A DNA stretch of 64,000 nucleotides, taken from the NCBI RefSeq assembly GCF_003073045.1, contig NC_037593.1, positions 17,164,725 through 17,228,724 of the forward strand, in the 5' to 3' direction. A program made the translations under genes and the position numbers. Positions 49,908-62,840 of the stretch are shown here, piece by piece. The stretch comes from Pomacea canaliculata. Its lineage: Eukaryota; Mollusca; Gastropoda; Architaenioglossa; Ampullariidae. Within the stretch, counting starts at the first letter, position 1. Each line of letters opens with the position of its first letter. A model generated the notes under the pieces. It saw only the letters and a list, made by a program, of their open reading frames with translations, searched no databases and had not been told where the DNA came from.

Positions 49908-49969
49908 TGTCTTAAGTTATGCTTAATGACTATTTTAAAAGTGCTGGTCATAACAAAGTAACTAATAAG

Positions 49970-50065
49970 GTCAATAACCCAGCTTACATCAACATCTCTG
50001 GACTGATGAGTTCAAGGAAATCGCTAGTCTTTACCGAAGTGTTATATCGCATCCAGCGCAAAACG
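49970..50065 (+). pseudogene. Relic of a second terminal exon behind copy 3
   Basis: Translatable pieces VNNPAYINISGL, DEFKEIASLYRS and ISHPAQN match the 3' third of the Ig6-like exon and resemble the second terminal exon of copy 1 most. There is no acceptor, the 5' part is missing and a frame change is needed, so it is dead. Confidence 0.7.
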
Positions 50066-51412
50066 TCCCAGCCTGCATGAGCTTTGGGATTTTGAAGGGC
50101 CCCTAATGGGGGGACGAGTGAAAGTAAGGGTTACGGGCTATACCGCTCCTAAATGACCGAACGCCCGTAGGGCGTAGCCGTTACGAGCTTACAGTGACCC
50201 GTATGTCGGACATTTCGCTCCGCCCTCTGACCTCACGCCCGCATTTGCTGACCTGCTGTCGGATTCCGCACTCGCCGCCCGATGGGTTTCTACCTGCATC
50301 AACCGCTTTGGTCATCACACTCTCAGTGAGTTTGTGAATTAGGTGAGAAGTGGGCCCTTAAATTCTGTAAAATATTATAACATGAATTATTCATACCAGT
50401 TGAAACTGTCTGTACAATATCGTGATTTCTTGTATTAGTTTAATTCAATTTGTATAGTTCAGCACGATTTGTTGATTTGTCGCGTGCTACTTCCGCTTTG
50501 TGCCATGTGCTTGCTTTAGGAAGATGCCGCATGGGTAACATAAAGTATTTTATGTATAAATTCTCGACGCAAAATATTAGTGTTTCAAATAATCCTTATA
50601 ATTAATTTACCCTATAAAAGTTCTTAGCAATTTACGTTCTATTGAAATTTGAACACTCGATATTGTAAGATAGATTATTGTAATCAGTTTGTTTTAAATG
50701 CAGACTGATTATTTCACTTTTTAGGAAATGCTCAAGATCGAGGATCGTGCTTAGTCTATGCATTGTAATAATGCCGACTACAAAACAATCTACATATAAC
50801 TCCACAACTTGGCTGAAGATGAGCCAAACTGAATGTAGTGTGCGTATAAACTGTTCCATGTTGTAAAATAAGGTTACACATTTCTTAATCATTAAGAACA
50901 GAAAACAGTATTCCTGACAGAGTGAAATACATTAGTGTTTGGTAAAATGTGTTTTATATATATATATATTTATTTCTTTCATATAAAGTAGTCCAGTCTT
51001 ATAATATTTGCATACGTTTACAATAAATGTTTAAAGTGTGTTCTATTGTGTTTGCATTCTGCATTTATAATATATAAAATAACATTGTTGTAAAGCTGTT
51101 GTACATTTTTGCAAACATGAATACTGACCACAGTTACAGTTTAGTTAAACACAATGTAAACACAACCAAACCAAGCTCATTAGCTTAAAATTTCATCTAT
51201 TTCAAACTTTAGTGATAACTTCAAGTAATCTTTGGGCAATGTAGGATATATAAAAAAGAGAAAACACAGGCTGCAGATTGTTTCTGTATGTGTGCACACA
51301 CATGATAAGATAATAACAATTAGAGGTTTTTCATGAAGAGTTGTGACAATGCCATAAATAAGCATGTTCAATAGGATGTGTAGAATGCTTTACTTTATTT
51401 GTGAAGGATAGT

Positions 51413-51570
51413 CAAGATCCTGGAAGGGCTGTAAGAAAATCAGCTGACTTGGTATATGATGAGACTGGTTATTCCCAATCTGGAATGAGTGGAATTATAA
51501 ATTGCCCGCGAGTGAAAGAAGAACTAAAATATTTCATCACTTCATATCAAACAGGATTATTGCTGTACAA
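51413..51570 (+). other. Orphan candidate coding exon (weak LamG-like ending)
   Basis: An open stretch codes DPGRAVRKSADLVYDETGYS through TSYQTGLLLY and ends at a strong donor (GTAAGTG at 51571). The final TGLLLY resembles a motif common in laminin-G domains, but that is a short match. The acceptor is weak. A second candidate exon at 52176-52288 (good acceptor, donor GTCAGT) continues in frame. No complete gene could be built, and the family is not established. Confidence 0.25.
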
Positions 51571-52584
51571 GTAAGTGTTTTGAAGTGGCTTCTTAAATTG
51601 CTACTTTTTTATTTTGTGAGCTTAAGTACTTTATTTTGCAAGGAAAGAGATTCTCACAGTGAGTCTGACTGGGTTTAGCTATAAGTCAGTCTCACAAGAT
51701 AAATGCTCCACTTTCATTTAAGTGTCCTGTCACTTGAAAGCCTGTCAAAATTTTAACTTTTCCATTTTTAATGTCCATGTTCAAGTAAATTTAAAACTTT
51801 ACATATAGATGTGTAAGAGAGAGAGAGATAGCATATCTAACCATACACTGAAAACTACTGACATTTTATCAATGCATGAAAGATGTTGGTACTCATAACG
51901 AGATAATTGTTACTACAGAGCAGGTACTTTTAGTCAAAATGCTTCTTTGAAGGAATAGTGTGGCCAGGCAGGTAGATTTTGTGGTGCTAGTTATGTTCAG
52001 GGCAAAGGGTGGGATACTGAGAGCATACTTGATTGACAAGGTTTTTTTGTTTTATTTTTGCAAGTCAATATGCTTTCCTGTTTGGTTTGCATATGACCCT
52101 GAAGTAGACTGCGGTTTCATGTACAAATGTATCACAATGAAACATTTGTATTTGACAATTTCCCTTTGTGCACAGCAGAAGCCTGGGGATATTATATCTG
52201 AAGGGGAGATTAACGCCACTGATTACAAATAGTTTGGAAGTAACAGGCAAGAATGGAGGAACAAGTCGAAGGACAAAGCCATCTGATGGTCAGTGAAATT
52301 AGAAATCAAAGAAAATAACCCTGCATGTGTTTAATTTATCAATGTAAGCATGGCTTTATCATTCATGATGTGTTTATGAAGAAACTTAACCTTGCCTATT
52401 ACCCTGTTCTGGGTAATCTCTGCATGTTGTACACCTGTTCACAAGTACAACTACTTTGATGAGATATGGTTCTAGTATTTCTACCTCTTATTAAGTGTCC
52501 TTTCTAATCCACAAACAATAATCAACACCAGAAGCAAGCCTACATGAATCTAGTTACGTAGCTTTCGAGACATAAGTTTAATCT

Positions 52585-53365
52585 ATAGATAGGTAGAAAA
52601 ATTTTATGGGGTGTCATGCATATAAAATATAGCATCTTGGGTTTGTTATTTCATTAAACATAATAAATAACTCAATATTGCTGCTAAGAATAAATTAACT
52701 GCAAAGGTCCATACAGTAATATAAGGTTAAATGATTGGCAGAAACATTTCCCTCTATATCAGTTCACATTTCTGTTGGTCAAAAAACAATTTAATGTGCC
52801 CCGAGCACTAAAAACGTTGCAATAAGCTTATGTCATCAAAACAATGTATTCATCATTGTTTTAGATGGAAAAGAGTGAAATCTTAGTGGCGGTTTCCGCA
52901 GTTTCGTAATGACATCAATGTCATCAGCACACCGTGGTAGAATATAGTTTGGAAAAGGTTAGCTCACAAAGTATACGATTTCAATTAATATTAGGATTAC
53001 ATGCGACACACTATGCGCAAGGTCTTCAGCTGTTTCTTACTATTTTTAATAATTACTATTTCCATACTAACCCATGAATCTACACCTTTAATGACTCTAC
53101 GTTTCATCAGTCAGCACATAATTCATAATAATATTAACAGCAATAAAGTGAACTTACATAGAGACATATCGCGGTCCTATGAGCAGGCTCATGGCTCTTT
53201 GCAGAAAAAGACACACACACACGGACGCACGTATCATAAATCAGAATTTCATATGAGATGAAAGTAGCCAGAAACTGTTCTCAGCGTGCACAATTCATTA
53301 GAAAAACGAATCCAAGCGGTAAGTGCTCCTTTTCATACAACATAAAACGGATCTAATAGGTAGAG

Positions 53366-53399
<34 letters not shown>

Positions 53400-53645
53400 T
53401 TCTTATGTCATTTCCTGCAGAATGTTTATTTGAAAACCAGACCGAGATTACAAGCCGTCGGCCAAAGTCAGCCTCTTTCTCTAGATTCTATATTTCAGCT
53501 GAATCACTTTGCTGTCTTTAATGAATCCAAACCTAACCAGCCTTCAACCCCTATCTTTGTCAACTAGTCGAGGGAATCTTCTGAGAAAGTCTGCAGACTG
53601 AACGTATTCTCCTCTAATGCCGGTATTGAGAAAGCAGCAGTAAAG
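52585..53645 (+). pseudogene. Relic of the intron flanking a lost second terminal exon
   Basis: 52585-52840 resembles the sequence after exon 10 of copy 1 (about 8036-8290). 53490-53640 resembles 9700-9870, the sequence just before copy 1's second terminal exon (shared ATTTCAGNNGAATCACTT and AACCAGCCTT motifs). The exon itself is absent after 53645. Copy 3 therefore seems to have once had the same second module. Similarity was judged by eye. Confidence 0.5.
53369..53397. repeat. Poly-T tract
   Basis: An uninterrupted run of about 29 T, possibly the tail of a minus-strand retroelement copy; no family recognised. Confidence 0.8.
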
Positions 53646-53864
53646 CACCTTTTACAAAATTACCAACATCACTTTAATTTCTTTCTGTTATTACAATAAG
53701 ATTAATTCACTTACATGTAGCTGACTCCTTTCACCATTCTAAGAGCTAGGTAATGCTGGTAATTCTACAAATACACACACAACCTTCTCTCAGGTGCGCT
53801 TATGCCCTCGAGCGTGCACACACAGACACGCCTATAAGCATTCATTAATAAAGAATAGTGCCAT

Positions 53865-54190
53865 CTACATGTATGTCATCGCCGCGGGTCGAGTGAAGTA
53901 TGTTTGCAGATCCAGAACGAGCATGTGGGCGTAGGGAGAGGGCCGAAGACCACACCTTGTGTTTGCTGCCAGGAGCCGATACCAGTCGTTCTGAGGACCT
54001 GGAGAGACGCAGCGGGTGACAAAGTTCGCCACCGTGGTGAGCAGCAGCTGCATGGCACGACCAGTCCACTCTTTTATGTTGGTCACCTGATTCTTGCTCT
54101 CTCCGCCTTGACGGAACACTAAGGACGGTCCTATACAGTGTCATGCCAGGTCACATGGCCGACCCAGGTCACCTGAAAAAGGTTTTGGTG
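53865..54190 (-). mobile_element. 3' tail of a jockey-like non-LTR retrotransposon
   Basis: The minus strand codes WVGHVTWHD, then NIKEWTGRAMQLLLT, a pair of motifs typical of the extreme C-terminus of LINE-type reverse transcriptases. Stops separate the pieces. It is a truncated, dead copy, different in type from the tail at 11700. Confidence 0.7.
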
Positions 54191-55015
54191 GCCCACAAAG
54201 TGAGTAACCGTTCTCGGTTGCGAGTCCTGCGTTCCATGTAGGAGATACAGATTAGTTTTGCTAAAAACGTGGTAAAGAATGGCTAATTTAAAAAAAAATT
54301 TGCATGAGCAACAAAAGTTCACGTCTCATATCCATACTGCAGGATAGGGACTACGAGGAACTAGTTCAGTCTATTCAGGCAGGACATTGGTGCTGAAATC
54401 ATCAAAACCTTTGCTACCAAAATGATGCACGGATCTTCTTCAATCTTAGTGGGGGAGATTGATTTTTGTATTTAAGTCAAAACACAAGCTGCTGCACTTA
54501 AAAGTTCCTCCCAAGGTTTATTTGAGAAACTAATTTTTACGCTCAGTTAATTTGAAAGCACACATTTAAGGCAACACGGGGCGCTGTCCTGTTTTTCAGT
54601 CATTTGCAAATGACAACAAAACGAAAAGAAGGTTGGATGCTCATGATCGAAATAAAAACTACAACTGAAAAAATTGAGAGCTGCATGATTCAGTCAGCAC
54701 AGGCAGGAATAACGTGATCATCTGTTTGAAGACTTCAGTAACTAATAAACAATCTAACTTTCCTTAGCGGCAGACTGCAGCTCTGGTTTTGACAGATCGT
54801 GGGACGTGTTGCACTTTGCTTTGAAGGCAAGAATCTATGTAGATAATTGGATTGAAAAGTGTAGAAAGTATTTTCTACTTCACATTGCATGTCTTTCCGT
54901 AGTCAGGGATAGTCAAAGTATTACAACCGTTCTCATAATTGTTCCAGGGACAAGCACTTTGTTCTGGCCTAGACGCGCACCAGCCGGTGACAGTATTTTT
55001 CCCGAAATGTTAACC

Positions 55016-55231
55016 CAGCGGTTCTCAACCTTTTACTTGTGACGCCTCCCTGACGAACAAAGGTACGTCCGCGTCCCCCCTCCCCCTCAACCCCTCCTTA
55101 GCCAGCAATGTAAGCTAATTTCACTAATACCGGTATACGAAACTTAAAAAATGACCACCTTCGCGCCCCCCTTGTAAGCACGTCGCCCCTCCCCCCTCAG
55201 TTGGGCGCGCCCCACCGTTTGAGAACCGCGG
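55016..55231. mobile_element. hAT MITE
   Basis: Starts CAGCGGTTCTCAACC and ends GTTTGAGAACCGCGG, flanked by perfect 8-bp duplications TGTTAACC at 55008-55015 and 55232-55239. The body (216 bp) is C-rich and non-coding. Confidence 0.9.
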
Positions 55232-56354
55232 TGTTAACCCCTTTGCTACACAAGAGTTGAAAGAATGGAACGAATCAGGGTGAGAAGGAAGCCAGAGATG
55301 AAAGGGTTAAAGGGTATGCCAAAAAATAGGTAGCAGTGATGGAGAAAGATGGTACAGAGAAGGAAATATTTGTTAATAAATGAACAAAGAAGCGAACTAT
55401 ATTCAATTCAGCTTACTCACGAATACGCAGCAAAATCTTGAGAGAGGAGGCGCAACCCAAAGCTTAGAGTACTCGAAACAGAAGGTCATGTTCATGAATA
55501 GCTCTTGCTTCGCACCGATTATAAGTGAAACTGGCTGAGCAGAAAAGAACAAAGTTCAAGGTAGCCTTAAGACCTTACGGCTATAGGGAATAAGGGATTG
55601 AAGCCTTACTTAAATCTCGGCAACTTTTCAGAACGGTGCCCATCTCTTTTCAGCCTTTTAGGAAACCGGTCCCCACTGCTGTGATAGAGACAACAATAAG
55701 CCTTCTTTTTACTCTGTACAGTACAAACCAGCTAGCACCAATTTAATCTTCTTAATCGCTTCAACCCGAATAAGCCTCTCTAGAAACTGGATGTGCCTTG
55801 TACAGATGCGCGACAGATGTGTCTGGAACATATATGTAAAATAAATGTTTCGAACACATCGTACAGAGAGTCATTTATAGTTTCAGGATGTGCCACAGAT
55901 ATGTCACCAATACGCATGTACCCAATCCTTCTACAAAATATCTGGTTGGTAGTATTACCAGTGTCAATCAGCTACGTTGCAGATGCCTCTGATAGCAAAG
56001 TATCAGATAAACACAGTGAAAATACAATTGTATAGTTCAATTTGCTACTGGGTAACAAACTTATGTTGACAGAACTGTTTGTACTGATTAAACTATATTG
56101 TTGAAAATACTCTCGATTATTAATAACTTTCTTTATTATACTAAATTGCCTTTGTTGTTTATTGGGGAGGTACGCTGGGGGCTCTGAGTCAATGAAGGTG
56201 TAATTAGCAATTTAGTGTAAGTGTGCGCGTACACGTTATGTCGGCGTGAGTTGGTAGAGGTGTCGAGAGTGTGATCAGCCCGAGACAGCGGCAATCGCAA
56301 CCTCTGACCATCTTTGCGTGCTCGTTTCCCGGAGTTCACGACATCTGTACACAC

Positions 56355-56473
56355 CACTGATGATAAAGCTTCCGAACAGCCAGAATTCGTGCTTCTGTGC
56401 GCGAGGGTCGTATCCGTACAACACCGGGACGCAGTACAGGAAGTAGCCATGTCCCAAGCAGCCAGGCGGATTT
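56355..56473 (-). other. Candidate orphan exon coding a hydrophobic segment
   Basis: Between an AG acceptor (before 56473 on the minus strand) and a GTGTGT donor (after 56355), the minus strand codes GYFLYCVPVLYGYDP and HEFWLFGSFIISG, which looks like membrane-protein sequence. Neither neighbouring exons nor a known family could be recognised. It may be chance. Confidence 0.22.
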
Positions 56474-57902
56474 CTGTATGATTACTGTGTACACCGTGTC
56501 AGTTGTGCTATTGAAGAAGAGAATTCAAACAACGCATGCATGTGCGTATGGTCGAGAAGCGGAATGTCTTTGAATGTAAGTGAAGTTATTTTCATCTTTT
56601 GCCCGTTTCTATTTGGATACCTGTCTGAAAAATTAGCATTGACAGTTGAAGTCCCACTTGAGTGACAGATGATATATATATACAGTGTATGGCCATTTAG
56701 CCGTGCGCAAATAGCTTGGATCCCATTGTTTGACACTATGAATCATAGGACCTGGACATGGCCTCAAACACTCGAGACGTGTTGACAGCTGGCATTTTGG
56801 CATTTCGAATGTCCGTGATGGACATATGCTATCCTCTACTGCAGATTAAATATTTGAATGTTGGCTTGTAACTTCAAGACGTATTTATAGAAGATTTATG
56901 GAGGCCGCCATTGTAACCGATTCACACCTTACAATGTTACAACCTTAATCCGCGGTAAATCTGCAAAAACAAAACGACTCATATTTAAAGCATTATTTTT
57001 AATTCGATAATTTGATAAAACTTGAAATTGTACAAATATGTTACATACTCAGCGTAATTCACTTCAGTTTCTGAATCTATAGCGAGCACATGATATTTGC
57101 TTTGAATATTTAGAGATCTTTATGAAAAGATGTGAAATAAAAAAATTAAATATTTGATATTTTTGTTATTCTTAAATAATAATTTATTATTAATTTCTTT
57201 TTTATTATTTATTGAAATTCATTCATTAGCAAAAAATATTTAAGCCACGGACCACCTAAGCCGAGGTCAATCAGTTTGGACCCCAATCATCGCGGCTTAA
57301 TGGTTTACAATGTATTCCAAAGTCTTGTGCGTATTGAAGGAGTGACTGCTTTTGTTCAGAAGTTTTAGGGACTCGTGCCTTAAGTTTTATAACTGACTAG
57401 TATGCTACGAGTTTCTATGTAATTTTGACTTTGAATTTTATGCGAATACTTTGTGTGTTCTTGAAACTCTCTTTCACTCACTGACGAAGATAATCAAACT
57501 CTCTTCTAAAATAGACGAGAAGCTCGTGGACAGGTTTTGTAATTTGTAGCGAGAAAGAATGCGTGTGATTCAGTGTTTGCTTGTCTGCATCGTTGTGTCC
57601 TTCACAGAAAATGATTAGGCTAACCATAACACTTAGCAACTATGACTTTTTAGAAAACGATAATGGAGAAGATATATCATTTGAGAATTTATGCTATTTT
57701 AATATACTTATGCTATTTTAAGTTATGCTATTTTAATTTACACATTATCGGATATTACATTTTAATAGACATAAACAGTGTTTCATTAACGTTTTCCGTT
57801 AGTTTTTCTTTTTGGGCAGAGACACTGACAAGGGATCCGATCTCCGGTCAACTGCAATGGCTTGTTTTCATCTGACCTCCGAAAATACTGTTCAGAGCGA
57901 GG

Positions 57903-60900
57903 GTGTTCAGTGTTGTTTTGTTGGCAATTGCGCTGATTTTGGTTTGCCAGAAAATATCTCGATCCCTGCAGGATCAAAAGGAGCCGCCCATGCCTCTCTA
58001 CCGTGACCTGTTCGTCCAAGACACCTGGCCAGGTGTGGATCTAAGTCTCGGCCTGTCGCTGGAAGGGCTGCCTCGGACAGTGTACTATCTGTGGTGCGGT
58101 GACAAGCAGTTCCTCTTTCGACACTACCTTGTTCTCCTCTCCTCCATCAGGATTCTTCGAGCCTCAAAGATAATCTTTCTGCACGACCATCTGCCTCAAA
58201 ACGACGGCAACCTCTACAACACCTGGTTTGACGAGTTCAAATACTCCGTCCCCAATTTCCAGCTGCTTCAAGTCTCTGCTACTTGTGGGAGAAAAGACGC
58301 GCTGAAGGCTGTGTTGGAGCTCTTGCCGACAGAAGGAGGAATTGTTCTGGGCGAAAATGCCCTTATTCCTCGTCTGCCGACAGGAATAGAACACATGCCG
58401 TTATGGTTGGCCTTGTCTGGCGAGGACGTCAGTCGTGGAGTGCTGATCGCGCAGCGTGGCTTCAACAACACAAAGTCACATGACTATCTCCGTGACGTCA
58501 AGACAGCCAAAGCCTCTTGCGTCACAGCGGAGCAGTACACGGCGCCTGTTGACGACATTCATTGCATCATAGTCGACAGTGACGTACATCCCCGTGACGT
58601 GTGGCAAGGGCAGACGCCGTTCGCGGAGCTGGCTCGCTGGCTGTATTACGGCAGGCGCTCCCCGATACTTGCACTTCCTGACCCCAGCCGACCCATCCCG
58701 CGTATCGCGCACTACGTGTGGCTGAAGGCTGACCCCTCAGCCACTGACCGTGACCTGCCCTTCTCCAAGTTCCTGAGCATGATCAGCGCCCTCTACGTCG
58801 GGGGCTTTCAACACGTGTATGTCCATGGCAACGTGGAACCTGAAGGCGAATGGTGGCGACAGTTACGCTCGGAGAACGTCACCTTCGTCAGAACTGAGAG
58901 GCCGAGTTCCATGTTCCAGATGGACTTTCCTATTCTTCCGGCCAACAGCGACCTCCTCAGGTATTCACAGTACATAAAATCTATCATTGTGTGTGTAAGT
59001 GTGTAAGAGTGTGTGTTCTTACAGATGTAATTGCCTAGCGGCTGGAGTGGCAGCAACCTGTAGTTTGGCTCATCAATGGTAGGCCTCCACAAAAAAAAAA
59101 GTTTCCGACCGCGTGCGCACGCACACACACATTCTTAAAAATTTTAGTAAACCAGCAGCTGTTTCTGACTACTTCACCCTGGTATTTTACTAAGACTAGA
59201 TGACAGTGTATAAACATTTTTACTCAAATACTTAAGTGGCAAAGAGTTTGACTTAATGTGGTACATCATAAACTGTTTTGGACAATGCAAATTGGTTTTG
59301 TGCAAAACCCAGCAAAGAAAACATAAAATCAAGGTTTAAATATTCTCTTAAAACCAGCTTTACATTCTTTAACAATGTTATTATCATTCATTTCTTCAGT
59401 CTGTTGTTAATTGTCTTGACACCTTACTAAAATATCATAAAGTAAAATGCCTCTAAAGAGTAACTATACAACTATAAAACAAGGTAAGCACAGAAAATTC
59501 AGTCTAACTTTTTTTTGATAAATGTTCTTTTTAAAGAACTCATTCAAGAATTTTAGAAGTAACTCATCTACTCTAGAACATGGCTGTTCTAATGATTAAA
59601 CAATTAACAGCTCTTATCTCATCTTATTTTCAATCTTTCCCGAGGTAAAATATAACTTCCTCTTTAGAAACTGCTCGGTTTAACATGTCACTGTTTTTAG
59701 AAAAAAAATTCTTTCAAAGAAACGTCTAAATGTAGCGCGTACAATTTTAAGATGCTAAAAAATGAATATTGTCTCTAAAGATGAATTTGTTTAAAAGATT
59801 TTGCACAAAATTTTCCCAAAACCTTCTGGTCTGTCTTTCTCAGTCAGTTGCCTTTCTCTGTCATTCACTTGTTTCTACTTTTTCCCATCTCTCGCATAAC
59901 CTGGCCTACTCCTACCACCGCTGACTGCCAGCATCATCTCTTCATCAAACCTCCCTCATCACAATTACACTCGGCTGTCTCCTTTTCGTGCGGGCAGAGC
60001 CATCTTTCTCTTGAATTACGGTGGAGCCTACATGGACACTGACGCCGTGTGGACGAGTCGGGTGCCGGACTGGCTGCTACACTACCCGGTCGTGGCCACG
60101 TTCGACTGGCCAGCCTATAACTCCTGGCCTGACTCCTTCAACCTGGGTGTCATCATGGCCCGACCTCAGGCTCCCTGGTTACGTCATTGGCTGACCACGT
60201 TTCGTCACTACCGGCAGTCACATACAGCTTTCACGGCCATCCAGTTGCCATACCGGGTGTATGAACACTACCCGACGAGCTGTACGTCTATACGCGTTTA
60301 CAGGTGAGAGTGGGTAATTAAGCCCACAAACATTATCCTGAAGCTGAAAGAAGCCAGCAATACAGACATCAGTATTGTACTCGAACATGTTCATCTTGTC
60401 AATGCTAGATGCATTTGGAGAGCTAGGACTATATTTGACATAGACGCAGGTGTAAACAAAAGTTACGTCGAGGTGTATCATATTTCCTAGCGATGCTGTA
60501 CGCAGGCCTGCATACCGGAAACGGAAGGTGATTGTTGCATATTCTAGGAAATAACGCCTCGCGTCTAACTGTACTCAGTCATAAGACGAAAACTGTACTC
60601 AGTCCTTAGTTATGCCTTTACTTGGGTGGGTTTATTTATTTTTTTTTTTTTAACTGTTCATAGGTGATATGCTTACGATGACATATGCCACCCGACGTGG
60701 GAGAAGGACTTCCGGCGAGACATAAACGACAGAAAATCGACTCTGCCGTTCAACGTCACAGATGTACACGCCATGCACGTGACCGCTCCAAAGCCGGCTG
60801 TGTCATGGGAGACTCCTAAGACACTAAAGGAAGGGACTGACTTCATTGCGGAGGTCGGCCGCCATGTCCTCAAGCAATGTGGCAGGATGGACCTGTTATC

Positions 60901-60904
60901 GTGA
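57903..60904 (+). CDS. Gly_transf_sug (DXD) family glycosyltransferase-like protein, possibly defective
   Basis: Three exons: to 58960 (the frame is open from 57876), 59998-60303, and 60664-60904. A hydrophobic anchor (FSVVLLAIALILV) suggests a type II Golgi enzyme. The catalytic region has SDLLR at the end of exon 1, joined to AIFLLNYGGAYMDTDAVW in exon 2, where MDTD is the metal and nucleotide-sugar binding DXD motif; exon 3 codes CHPTWEKDF through FIAEVGRHVL, the usual family C-terminus. The N-terminal half (GLPRTVYYLW to about GGIVLGENALIPRLP) looks like a second, degenerate copy of the same domain without DXD. Two problems: no in-frame ATG precedes the anchor (codon 57903 is GTG, upstream stop at 57873), and joining exon 2 to exon 3 by the obvious sites gives TGA at 60665-60667. 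Either exons are missed, the sequence has errors, or it is a pseudogene. Substrate unknown. Confidence 0.75.
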
Positions 60905-61466
60905 CAAACTGAATTCGGCAGCTTCATCCTTTAAGAAGTAATTATGTTACCATGACAGTCACTTTTTTTTCGAGGACGTGGCGGGAAGAATAGACTGTGT
61001 ACGTAGCTGTGTCCTTGAGCTGTTTCTGTCAATATGTTTGCTTGTGATGAATGAGTCACGAATTACACATTTCAGGAAAGGGGTCGTACTCAGTATGAGA
61101 GACTGGCAGCGTCATTCAGGCCACACTGTTTATCTCGTGAATTCGGTGAAATCACTGGGATGATAGTCTACTGGTCCGGCCCAGACTTCAAGCCTCGCAG
61201 CTGTGAACACGGCGGACACATAATTGTGCGGCGACTACATCAGAAGACCAGCCAGTATTTTTGCTCGGGAACCTCAACCACTGTGACGTTAGTGAGCAGC
61301 TTCCCTGTCTCTATCTCTACGTCACGTGTCCCACAGAACCGCTTGACAAATGTTTTGGTAAAGTGCCGGACACACTTTTTAAGTGCCGCCCGCCACTTGG
61401 CACATGCTCTGCTACACACATACAGACATAGAGGACAGTCAAGCCAGGGTTATTTAAAGTGCTTCG

Positions 61467-61515
<49 letters not shown>

Positions 61516-62840
61516 CCAGGCGGAGTTGCACGTGTGTCACTGCTCTTAATAAATTTTGCGAAGATTGTTTTTAATGAGTTGTAATGAAGGAACTCAAAAA
61601 TAATGCCCCAGATGCACGACACATGACACAAGAATAATTCTACAAATTACCAAATTAGTAATTATAATTATAAAACAAGCTGACTAGTAAAACACGACCA
61701 TTGGAGAGTAAAAATCACGCGACTGAATACAAACGTCATCATACTCACTGCCGTATGCGAATGGCTCGCCGAGCAGCTTTGCTTGCAGTGGGCCACAAAC
61801 ATAAACAAAAGAAGATAAACGGAGAGAGAAAGAGAAAAAGAGCAGCAGAGCGAAAGAGGGGGTGGGTGGGTAAAAAGGTCATGAGAGACAGAGAGCGTGA
61901 GAGAAAGTAGTGCAAGAGAGATAATAAATAAGTGTTCACGTCCAACCAAAAGAGAGGTTAATAGCCGGCTAATAAAATCGCTTCATGATATAACTATTTT
62001 AAAAACACGATTAAACTGTGCAGAGGACCCATGAGCTTTTGTATTGTGCACATAAATCATCACAGTAAGAAAGGTTCGCACTGCAGTCAGTGTAAGGTCG
62101 ATAACCTGACCACAGGACTAGGAAGAGTAAGCTCCCGTCACGATGGCGTCTGTTGTTAGAATACGAGACTTAAAAACCAGAAAGCACCTGCATAGCACTC
62201 ACCATCTCACACGAAATTCCCACCACCTCATCCTCTCTAAATGTAAAATGACTGGGGAAACACTATCGTCTTGAAACAACAACAAACGACAACAACATAT
62301 CTTTAAGCCGATCAACGTGGTTCAATACCCTTGGAGGGTGACAGAATAATAAAAAGCTTGAAGTCGGGCAGTCCGATGAAAATGTGTGGGTGCAGACACG
62401 TGCGTGATTGAATGGACAGCACATCGAAACATTCTCTCTCTCAATCATCAGAACAACCAGAGGTGTCGAGGTTCTCACACAATGTTCTTTTGAAGTCGTG
62501 CTCAACTCGGTGACAGAGGTGACACTTATCTCACACATCAAGGTTCTTTTGAAGTCGGCTTCACACTCGATAAGACTGATGTACACTGTGTACTGGTACT
62601 TTCTGATCTCGCTGTGACTGCGAACACTGTGAGGGGTTTGACCGATTTCGCGACAATATACTTCCTGTTGCTGATGCCTCCACTTATCATTTAATATTGA
62701 CAGAGAAACCACATACATCACGTAGCAAATTGAAAAATTATTTAATTCCTATATAAGTGCTGTGCCCAAACAACTAATGTGTGAGTCAACGATGATTAAT
62801 TTGATTAGTTACTTCTGTAGCCGGAGGTCAAATCCTGGGG
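60905..62840. other. Region downstream of the glycosyltransferase gene
   Basis: A possible polyA signal AATAAA lies at 61548-61553. A (GTT)n run lies at 61467-61515, and A/G-rich sequence around 61800-61920. Open frames here show no known family and no splice support. Confidence 0.5.
61467..61515. repeat. (GTT)n microsatellite
   Basis: About 16 uninterrupted GTT units; it explains the leucine and threonine runs in overlapping frames. Confidence 0.95.

Larger units (their letters stand above)
53646..57875. other. Intergenic region before the glycosyltransferase gene
   Basis: Contains the LINE tail, the hAT MITE and the orphan minus-strand exon candidate listed separately. Otherwise AT-rich sequence with no supported gene. 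It should hold the promoter and any 5' exon of the gene at 57.9 kb, which I could not identify. Confidence 0.45.

Noticed and set aside
55793..56035. 80-residue open frame
   Set aside because: It begins at GTG rather than ATG, has no splice support and no recognised family.
61160..61549. 129-residue open frame after the glycosyltransferase
   Set aside because: It starts after the gene's stop, ends in a GTT-repeat leucine run and has no recognisable domain.
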